In this document: positions 36,819 through 44,015 of the stretch, one piece after another
Position numbering within the stretch: the stretch's first letter is position 1
Layout: the number at the start of each line of letters is the position of its first letter
Assembly: GCA_021785735.1 (NCBI GenBank)
Contig: JAJYEP010000002.1
Span: 1 to 44,015, forward strand
DNA: 44,015 bases
Direction of reading: 5' to 3'
Origin: Thermoplasmata archaeon
GTDB taxonomy: Archaea; Thermoplasmatota; Thermoplasmata; Thermoplasmatales; Thermoplasmataceae
The notes under the pieces: generated by a model
Database searches by the model: none
The model's input: only the letters and a program-made list of their open reading frames with translations
Told to the model about the DNA's origin: nothing
Program-made: the position numbers and the translations under genes

Positions 36819-39560
36819 TCATTCAATCCTTATAAGTGGTCTGCCCGGCCACGCATTTTTACCTTTCTCTATTTTGGCCTGATCCGCATGGATTTCTGCA
36901 TTGAATATTGCCCTGAAATAATCGGTGTTCTCCCTGAGGACGGAGAGTTCATCAAATTTGTAGAAACTGACCAGGTTTCTGACCTTCATTGCTTCCGGAA
37001 TCAGATATAGCAGGTTCTTCTGGATGCTTTTTGTCATGTTCTCTGAAACTGCCCTCATGACTTTCCGCTGATCATCACCGGCAACATAGATGTTAATTCT
37101 CGAAGGTTCCTTTCCGATCACTTTCAGGATGCTCCTGACGTCCTCCTCGACCCGGTCGATGTAAGATTCCTTCTCTATTAGATCTCTGTCTATATTCTCC
37201 GGAGAGTATGAATCAAGTTGTGCATTGGCCACCGATCCCGGAAGATCGAGACGGTGCCACTGTTCCTCTGAAACGAATGGAATCACAACGGAGAGTGCTT
37301 TCAGCCATTCTCCTGCGATCAACTGGAGCATTCTGGACCGTGATCCTCCTCTCCTTTCAAGCCTCTTGATGTCGTTCATCACGTCAAAGAATATTGAGAC
37401 TATCCCCTGCCTGATGTTAAAGTTCCTTATGGAGTCCACGAACGATGCCATTCGTGACCTGAATATTGATATGAACCATTTCTCAACCTCGCTCATATTT
37501 TCAATATCCGTGGAGGTTGAGTTCACGGATGAGAGAATCTCGACCAGAGACAGGTATTTCTTCTGAACTGACTGTATCTCGCTCTCCTTCCAGTCGATTA
37601 CTGACTGCGGATCGGCTGATATGGACATGTAAAGCCGATATATGTCAGCAGAATATTTGTTTGATATGACGCTCAGCGGAATTGCGTTTCCCTTGCTTTT
37701 TCCAATCTTGGATCCTTCGACAATGACCAGACCGGATATTGCAATTCCATGCGGGAGATCCTTTCCGCTGAACAGTGCGACATGGTTCATGAGGTAGAAT
37801 ACGAGATGATTTGTCAGGTGGGGAGTTGCAGTCAGTCTCAGATCCACACCGTACCAGTACTGTTTTTCCTTTCTTGCCCCGTCAATCTGTGCCATCACAT
37901 CGCCGTCATATTTCCCCTCAGGAACAGGATAACCGAGCATGATGTGGTCAAGTATGTCTGGGCTGATTTCCCTTTTTTTATCGAATATCCTGACCAGATA
38001 GGGGTAGCAGGTGTAGAGCACTGGATATATTGTGGAGTCCGAAAGGGATTCAATGATCCAGTTTTGATCGAACGGCAGTCTTGTCCCGATTCCCCTCTTT
38101 CTGGCGCATGGTCTTTCCCTCAACCATTCAATCACCTCCTTGATCGACTCTCTATAGGATGAAGGAAAGATATCCATTGAATCAACGAGCGCTCTTGTGC
38201 GATCCTTCCACTCCCTGTTGGAATAGTCGATGAACCACTGATCCTTCATGATTGCAACGATTACTTTGGCTCCTGACCTTGTTTCCGCGATCCTGCTTGT
38301 CTCATATACAACAATTGAGAACCCGAGCCTCTTCAGGTCAGCGATTATGGCATCCCTTGCCTCCTTCACACTCATGCCTGAATAAACGTCATTCTGGTCG
38401 TTCAGCCTTCCACTGTAATATTCTTCCTTGTAAAGTATCTGAGTCGCTTCCCTGAGCTTGTCCGAATCTTGCACAGACTGTATCTTCATCCTGCGGTAGA
38501 GGCTTTCCACTGTATTTTTATCATCCGGCACGTCTATGATCTTGATGGGATCAGGGTGAAAGTTTGAATTCATTATCCCCGCATAATCCCATATTGAGTG
38601 CCCCGGTACGGAATACACTATTCCAGTGCCGTTGTCCGGATTCACTATTGGCGATTCGTAGACATTCACCTTTCGCCCTGACAGCGGTGCCTCAAATTCC
38701 TCTCCCAGTATTTCTGACCTTTTAATTTCCCTCACGAGAGATATTTCATGATTCTGATAAACGAGCTTCTCGAATGATGATCTGGACAGGACCACTTTAT
38801 CCCCGTTCAGCGCACACAGCATGTAATCTCCCCTGTCGCTGATCCAGAGATTCGTCACGCCGAAAATTGTTTCCGGCCTTAATGAGGCGGCTACAAGGGA
38901 GAAGTTCCTGCCCTTGAATATCACGCCTGTATATTCCTCAATGCTTACCTTGTCGATATCCCCATCCTTTATGTCGTCTTCGCCTACGGCATTCTCGTCC
39001 TCCACGCTGTAAAGCACCGGATATGTTCCCTTTTTAATGTATCCCAGATCGTTCAGCTTCAGAAACTGCCATTTCACAAATTCCTGATAAACCGGATCGG
39101 ACGTGGTAAACCTTCTTGACCAGTCGATTGAAAAACCCATGAGGCTGAAGTCCTTTATTATTTCAGCAGAGAAGTAGTCGGCAATGTTCTTTGGGTCAGA
39201 AAAACTGGCCAGAATTCTCTTAATTTCTTTGGGGTCCTTTTCATAAAGTGACAGATAATTCGTATACATCTTCACCATGGACTCGTCACCGGATCTTATT
39301 CTCTGCGAAAGTGCAAGTATTGGAGTTCCGCTCTGATGAAACGCCATGGGATAAAGCACATTGTATCCGTTGATCCTGTGAAATCTTGCGATTATGTCCG
39401 CAAGCAGATATGTACGGCCATGGCCTATGTGCAAAGGCGCATTGGTGTAGGGATAGGGCACTGTTATGAAGTACTTTTTCTTGGTTTCACTGGGAGAAGC
39501 GATAAATGTCCCTTCCCTCTCCCAGTACCTCTGCCATTTAAGTTCATTGCTGGAATCCAA
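36819..39560 (-). CDS. leuS: Leucyl-tRNA synthetase
   Basis: PYTNAPLHIGHGRTYLLADIIARF (HIGH), GSKIGKSKGN (KMSKS-type), archaeal LeuRS architecture. Confidence 0.92.
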   Translation of the reverse strand: MDSSNELKWQRYWEREGTFIASPSETKKKYFITVPYPYTNAPLHIGHGRTYLLADIIARFHRINGYNVLYPMAFHQSGTPILALSQRIRSGDESMVKMYTNYLSLYEKDPKEIKRILASFSDPKNIADYFSAEIIKDFSLMGFSIDWSRRFTTSDPVYQEFVKWQFLKLNDLGYIKKGTYPVLYSVEDENAVGEDDIKDGDIDKVSIEEYTGVIFKGRNFSLVAASLRPETIFGVTNLWISDRGDYMLCALNGDKVVLSRSSFEKLVYQNHEISLVREIKRSEILGEEFEAPLSGRKVNVYESPIVNPDNGTGIVYSVPGHSIWDYAGIMNSNFHPDPIKIIDVPDDKNTVESLYRRMKIQSVQDSDKLREATQILYKEEYYSGRLNDQNDVYSGMSVKEARDAIIADLKRLGFSIVVYETSRIAETRSGAKVIVAIMKDQWFIDYSNREWKDRTRALVDSMDIFPSSYRESIKEVIEWLRERPCARKRGIGTRLPFDQNWIIESLSDSTIYPVLYTCYPYLVRIFDKKREISPDILDHIMLGYPVPEGKYDGDVMAQIDGARKEKQYWYGVDLRLTATPHLTNHLVFYLMNHVALFSGKDLPHGIAISGLVIVEGSKIGKSKGNAIPLSVISNKYSADIYRLYMSISADPQSVIDWKESEIQSVQKKYLSLVEILSSVNSTSTDIENMSEVEKWFISIFRSRMASFVDSIRNFNIRQGIVSIFFDVMNDIKRLERRGGSRSRMLQLIAGEWLKALSVVIPFVSEEQWHRLDLPGSVANAQLDSYSPENIDRDLIEKESYIDRVEEDVRSILKVIGKEPSRINIYVAGDDQRKVMRAVSENMTKSIQKNLLYLIPEAMKVRNLVSFYKFDELSVLRENTDYFRAIFNAEIHADQAKIEKGKNAWPGRPLIRIE

Positions 39561-39573
39561 GTTCTAATACACC

Positions 39574-40119
39574 CTAAACTATAAGCACTGCCGCGGCAAC
39601 AACGGTAGTCCATTCCCCTGATTTCAGGACGACGCCAGTGGAGCAGATGTTCTTCGTGGTCAGGATCTTGTCTTCCAGGACATATTCATTCTTGGTTTCA
39701 TCCCACACAAGCTTGTCCTGAAGCCCCATGGTGCTGGCAAGCATCTCGGCTGCGAGCTTCTCGGCAAAATAACCTGCCACCTTTTCGGTCTGGCCGTAAC
39801 TGTGGTGCTCGCTGAGGTAGCCCCATTTCTTCTTATCTCTCGGAATGGCATAACCGATTGCCGCTGAGATCATCCTGTTGAGCTCGTTTGATGAATTCCT
39901 TGCAAGAACTGAGAACAGGATCTGACCGTCAGAAAGAAGTTTCAAACCATCATTCACGGAAACGACCTCACAGTTGGGAGGAAATATCGAGCTTATGCTG
40001 GATAGGTTATACTGGGCAATATGAGCATCACGCAGTGCTTCCTCGAACGACTGGAGTTCACTTTCTCCCCTGCCCACTCCCCTCGTAAAGAATATTTGTT
40101 TTGGAACTAATGCTGACAT
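39574..40119 (-). CDS. pdaD: Pyruvoyl-dependent arginine decarboxylase
   Basis: [44 protein letters not shown] with SS cleavage site. Confidence 0.92.
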   Translation of the reverse strand: MSALVPKQIFFTRGVGRGESELQSFEEALRDAHIAQYNLSSISSIFPPNCEVVSVNDGLKLLSDGQILFSVLARNSSNELNRMISAAIGYAIPRDKKKWGYLSEHHSYGQTEKVAGYFAEKLAAEMLASTMGLQDKLVWDETKNEYVLEDKILTTKNICSTGVVLKSGEWTTVVAAAVLIV

Positions 40120-40193
40120 CTATGTGGATATCTTTCAAACTTATATTATTTTATTAGAAACCCTGCAGTTCAGAAAAATGCAGACATTCTCAT

Positions 40194-40601
40194 TCAGATA
40201 TCAAAAAGTATTCGTGCTTCCTTCCCGGCTGGATCGATATAGAGGTCGTGGTATGTTACGGCTTTTATCACATTGAGCGGTTCCATATCGTCGGTTATTC
40301 TGGCACCAGCGGCGTTACCTGATACAGTGTTCGAGGAAATCTTAAAACCAGATAGCTTGTAAAACAGAACGGATCTGGAATCAACATTCTCGATGATGAT
40401 GCCAAGCAAGTTCACAATAGCTTCCTTAAGATCTGTAAACCTGAATTGAAAGTTTTTGTGCACAGTGGTCTTCAAAGCGCTGATATCGAATATAAGATCG
40501 GCTGTGGCCGAAAACGCATTCATGAACAGATCATTTATATTCGAACCCGTTACAACGATCTCCAAGTCTGCGGTGTGATCAATAATCCTGTAATAATTCA
40601 T
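40194..40601 (-). CDS. Archease (tRNA ligase-activating protein)
   Basis: MNYYRIIDHTADLEIVVTGSNINDLFMNAFSATADLIFD. Confidence 0.9.
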   Translation of the reverse strand: MNYYRIIDHTADLEIVVTGSNINDLFMNAFSATADLIFDISALKTTVHKNFQFRFTDLKEAIVNLLGIIIENVDSRSVLFYKLSGFKISSNTVSGNAAGARITDDMEPLNVIKAVTYHDLYIDPAGKEARILFDI

Positions 40602-40636
40602 CTAAAAAAAGGGAGGTGATAAAATTTTAAAAATAT

Positions 40637-42469
40637 TTACTCCGGTCTCTGTGATGATATGACCGGTATTGGTTCCTCAAGGTTCAACCCTATCTCGTCC
40701 TCTCTCAACTTCCTGCCTATGCTCTTCTCATAGAACGAGATTATGGACCTCTTCTCTGCCATGGTGTAGTCACGGAAGTACTTGTCCTTCTTCAGGACCT
40801 TTCCGGTTCTTTCCTCATAGAGTTTTGCCGGGATTGAGTACTTTCTCTGTGTTGCATCCCTGTACAGTTCCGGTATCACATTGAATGCACAGAATGGCAC
40901 AACTCTTCCATCAGGCATTGCATAGTGGATATCACACCTTTCAACCCTGTCAACGTCGTATGTGTAAGGGTCCATGAAGTGCATGAAACCTATGAACATG
41001 CTCTTGTAATGGAAGGCTTTCAGGCCATGGTAATCTCCGCCGGTGAAGGCATTGTAAATCATATCCTTCAGCTTGAAGTCCTTGGGTGCCTTCTCATAGT
41101 CGACGAACTTCTTTATGCTCATGAGGAGCTTTGAGGTGGATTCGACCTTTTTGAGCCTCCTGAAGCTGGAGTTCTTTATCTCGTCCCCAAGTTCGCCTAT
41201 GTATTCAAACATACCCCTGACGTCAATGAATCTCGTTATCGGAATTATCTTGTCGCCATCCTTGAATATGTAAGTACCCATTCCACAGGCAAAGTGTATT
41301 GACAGTTTGTAGGTTTCCTGTCCCTTGAGGGCTTCAACGAAGTTCGAAACTTTTGTTGTCGAGGGCACTGTGAAGAAGTCTTCTCTTCCAATCATTCCGT
41401 CGGTCTGCTGTTCGATCTTCTTGATTGCTCCAGGAATTGTGATTCTCTGCTTCTCCCTCATCCTGTCAGGCATTCTTCCCACCAGGCTCACCGGCTGGAA
41501 GTTAACAGCCCTGACGACATCGATGTTTGAGAGACCGAATCTTATCATGTCTCCAAGATAACCGTCGTTTATTCCTCCTATTACAGTCGGTACAAGAACA
41601 ACGCCCATTGGAGCTTTCCTGTAATTGTCAAGTGCTGCAGGTATTTCCCAGAAATTCTTGGGGTTTGATCTGGGTGTTGGCCCATCAAAGCTTGTATAGA
41701 CGACATTTGATCCTGCCTCCCTTACTCTCTTGGGGAAATCGGGATCGAACGCAGCCCTTATGCTGTTGGTGTTGAGCTGTATGTGCTCATAGCCTTCTTC
41801 CCTGGCTATCTTGATTATGTCAATTATGTCGTCCCTTATTGTCGGTTCTCCGCCGGTTATCTGAACTGCATTCGCGCCAACAGGCTTCTCATTCCTCATC
41901 CTTCTCAGCATCATTCTCACCTGATCCTGTGAAGGCTCGTATATTGGCTCGTTCTCCTTCGCATAGAAGAAGCAGTACCAGCAGGAAAGATCGCACCTGT
42001 TTGTTACCACGACGTTTCCCAATCCGGTGTGTGACTTGTGTTTCACGCACAGACCGCAGTGAGTAGGGCAGACGATTTTCTCCTCGAGAAGGGCAACGTT
42101 AGGATTCAGGATCCTTATACCCTTGTCCTGCCATTTCTTTGCTTCCTGGTACATCTCGTAGTCTTCCCAGTACTTCTCTCTTGTTATTCCATGCTCAGGG
42201 CACTCTTTTATAAGTTTAACTTCGCCGGCGTTCTCATAAACAATGGCCGGTATTCTCATCTGATCAAATTTCTCTTCGTCGGCGCACAGAGGACACAGAC
42301 TTTCTGTCACCCTCAGTATTAGCATATCGTTGGTGATCAAGTGCCCCTGTGAGTTCAAGAATTCTGCCACTGTCTTGAACGGTGAGTTCTTGCTTATCTC
42401 GAAGTCAGAAGCAAATCTGACCTCAGGGTACCTGTTTATTTCTTCGGATACTATCATTTTTATGTTCAC
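40637..42469 (-). CDS. tes: Radical SAM protein of the tetraether lipid synthase (Tes, MJ0619-like) family
   Basis: LCPLCADE, CPTHCGLCVKHKSHTGLGNVVVTNRCDLSCWYCFFYAKENEPIYEPS; 610 aa with additional Cys motifs; GGTGA upstream of ATG. Confidence 0.75.
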   Translation of the reverse strand: MNIKMIVSEEINRYPEVRFASDFEISKNSPFKTVAEFLNSQGHLITNDMLILRVTESLCPLCADEEKFDQMRIPAIVYENAGEVKLIKECPEHGITREKYWEDYEMYQEAKKWQDKGIRILNPNVALLEEKIVCPTHCGLCVKHKSHTGLGNVVVTNRCDLSCWYCFFYAKENEPIYEPSQDQVRMMLRRMRNEKPVGANAVQITGGEPTIRDDIIDIIKIAREEGYEHIQLNTNSIRAAFDPDFPKRVREAGSNVVYTSFDGPTPRSNPKNFWEIPAALDNYRKAPMGVVLVPTVIGGINDGYLGDMIRFGLSNIDVVRAVNFQPVSLVGRMPDRMREKQRITIPGAIKKIEQQTDGMIGREDFFTVPSTTKVSNFVEALKGQETYKLSIHFACGMGTYIFKDGDKIIPITRFIDVRGMFEYIGELGDEIKNSSFRRLKKVESTSKLLMSIKKFVDYEKAPKDFKLKDMIYNAFTGGDYHGLKAFHYKSMFIGFMHFMDPYTYDVDRVERCDIHYAMPDGRVVPFCAFNVIPELYRDATQRKYSIPAKLYEERTGKVLKKDKYFRDYTMAEKRSIISFYEKSIGRKLREDEIGLNLEEPIPVISSQRPE

Positions 42470-42597
42470 CTAATTGCAACAACTTAAAATACGATAAATT
42501 AAAACTGTTTTGTAGTTTATGTGACTAATAATGTTTTTGGTCAATTAGCATCGGCAGCAACAATTATGATTAAACTGCGGAGCCTTTAATTTTTGGT

Positions 42598-42624
42598 ATC
42601 ATCAAATCGTTAATATTTGATGAT
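42598..42624. repeat. Perfect 10-bp inverted repeat with 7-nt loop
   Basis: ATCATCAAAT-cgttaat-ATTTGATGAT. Confidence 0.8.
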
Positions 42625-42946
42625 TCACTAATAATTTAGAATTAAGATTAACAAATAGCATAGACTACTTTAAAGCTATTAATGCTGGAATCTACAGCAC
42701 TTTGAATCAGTTTGCCGCAGACTCCAAGATAGATTGTAATGGACGTACTTGCTTTGATTGACCTAAGATCACGAATTTTAAAGAATGTTGTTTCGTTCAC
42801 TACAACCCGGTTTATCTACTGTCTAATAATAGTGACCATTCTTCTTGAACATGAAAGCAGTCTTATCATTCACCCACACGTTTCATTCAGTATTATCAAA
42901 CGTAGATCGTTCTGAGAATCTTTTAGGGATAACAAGGCTCACAGAA

Positions 42947-42956
42947 TTTATAAATA
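42947..42956 (+). promoter_or_regulatory. Probable TATA box of the tRNA-Gly gene
   Basis: TTTATAAATA about 25-30 bp upstream of the tRNA 5' end. Confidence 0.6.
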
Positions 42957-42979
42957 ATAGCTTAGGGATTACGGAGTGA

Positions 42980-43052
42980 GCGGGTGTGGTGTAGCCTGGT
43001 AACACGCGAGCTTGCCAAGCTCGTGCCTCGGGTCCAAATCCCGGCACCCGCA
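42980..43052 (+). tRNA. tRNA-Gly (GCC)
   Basis: GCGGGTG/CACCCGC acceptor, GTGT/ACAC D-stem, CGAGC-TTGCCAA-GCTCG anticodon arm (GCC), TCGGG-TCCAAAT-CCCGG T-arm. Confidence 0.97.
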
Positions 43053-43259
43053 TGCTGATTATATATTCTATGGGTTTTACTTGACATAAGTCTACTGCGA
43101 GGATAAGCTCTGGAAATTCGCTTCGATTAATACCAACCGGAAACCTTGCAACAATATTCGCAACTATCCACGTCGCTTATTGTGCACACCTTGTTGATCT
43201 GGTTTTAGAATTCCATGAAAAGTGGTTCAAGAAAATAATTATATATAGAATATATTTGT

Positions 43260-43811
43260 ATGTTTATGGTAGAAGATGGAAACGAACCAATTCCAAAATT
43301 CACAGAACTGCCAGAAAAATACAGGGAAAGGCTTAACAAGATTCTGTCTCCCGGGGAGAACATAGAATATTCCTTGAGGTGTATTGCCGGTACCCACGCT
43401 CAGGGCATGAATGTGAGAGCTTATGGAGGTGGTGCGGCCGGAGAACAGCTTGGACATCCCTGGATGATAATAACCAACCAGAGGTTTCTTCTTGTGTCCA
43501 AAGGACTGCTATCATTTGAAGAGAGGCAGTTCAGATATGAGCAAATTTCATCTGTGGAACTCAAGCAGGGAATCATAGAAGATCATATCATCATAACAGG
43601 AATGGGCGTAAATGAGGACTGGACCTTTTGGAAGAAGTTGAGAGACCATACAACCAGAGGAGTTCAGTTGCTTCAAATGAAGATCAATCAGCGTGCACAG
43701 GGTCAGTCCTCTTCTGCCGGTCCTCAGGATCCATTGACTGAACTTAAGATGAGACTTGTACGTGGAGAGATCACGCCAGAGCAGTACGAGAAGCTTAAGT
43801 CGCTGCTATAG
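43260..43811 (+). CDS. PH-like domain protein with C-terminal SHOCT domain
   Basis: WMIITNQRFLLVSKGLLSFEERQFRYEQISSVELKQG (PH-like), DPLTELKMRLVRGEITPEQYEKLKSLL (SHOCT). Confidence 0.8.
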   Translation: MFMVEDGNEPIPKFTELPEKYRERLNKILSPGENIEYSLRCIAGTHAQGMNVRAYGGGAAGEQLGHPWMIITNQRFLLVSKGLLSFEERQFRYEQISSVELKQGIIEDHIIITGMGVNEDWTFWKKLRDHTTRGVQLLQMKINQRAQGQSSSAGPQDPLTELKMRLVRGEITPEQYEKLKSLL

Positions 43812-43864
43812 TAAAATAGTAAAGTACTCGGAAGATTTATTTTCCATTTTAAATCAGCTAGATA

Positions 43865-44015
43865 ATGACAAGAAAGGATAGGTCAGCCAAAATTTCCATA
43901 ATAGGTGATGAAGAAAAACCTGAAAATCCGAAATTTTCCATTGAATTCATGAACAGGCAGGCTGATCCTCTGGATAATTTCTATGAATTTTCAGCTGGCA
44001 ACTGGATCAGAACTC
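43865..44015 (+). CDS. N-terminus of an M13 (neprilysin-like) peptidase, truncated by window edge
   Basis: ATG at 43865, open to the window end: MTRKDRSAKISIIGDEEKPENPKFSIEFMNRQADPLDNFYEFSAGNWIRT; DPxDNFYxFxxGNW is typical of M13 N-termini. Confidence 0.75.
   Translation, partial: MTRKDRSAKISIIGDEEKPENPKFSIEFMNRQADPLDNFYEFSAGNWIRT

Noticed and set aside
42851-42979. 42-codon ORF MKAVLSFTHTFHSVLSNVDRSENLLGITRL... just before tRNA-Gly
   Set aside because: Runs through the tRNA TATA box and stops at the tRNA 5' end; most likely random.
1-44015. CRISPR arrays, rRNA genes, IS elements or integrases
   Set aside because: No regularly spaced repeats, rRNA signatures, transposase motifs or integrase-like ORFs were found on reading the window.

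Overview
This is a gene-dense archaeal chromosomal window. Gene content points to a Thermoplasmatales-like euryarchaeon: tetraether-type radical SAM enzyme, Zn-containing ferredoxin, L11-L1-L10-L12 ribosomal operon, archease, Dph2, Trm5/Taw2-like methylase, TldD/TldE. Most of 11.6-44 kb is housekeeping: translation, tRNA modification, lipid, cofactor and amino-acid metabolism, one tRNA-Gly(GCC), and the start of an M13-type peptidase at the right edge. The most interesting stretch is 5.8-11.5 kb. It holds a PD-(D/E)XK-like nuclease/DUF2075 helicase, an Orc1/Cdc6-family AAA+ ATPase, and a convergent operon of two small unknown proteins plus a divergent B-family DNA polymerase. The polymerase has the PolB2 / 'inactivated PolB' look: motif C DTDS->IVDS and degenerate exonuclease motifs, but both essential catalytic Asp positions appear to be present. 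I propose this as a candidate DNA-damage-tolerance or genome-maintenance module. Other points to check: an HPPY-type orphan DNA methyltransferase, several precise inverted repeats at promoters (Lrp/AsnC gene, cdc6, polB2 operon), a folded L11-L1 intergenic RNA, a tRNA-Gly with C instead of T at T-loop position 55, and a ~0.5 kb ORF-free gap. All calls come from reading the sequence and the supplied ORFs; no database searches were run.
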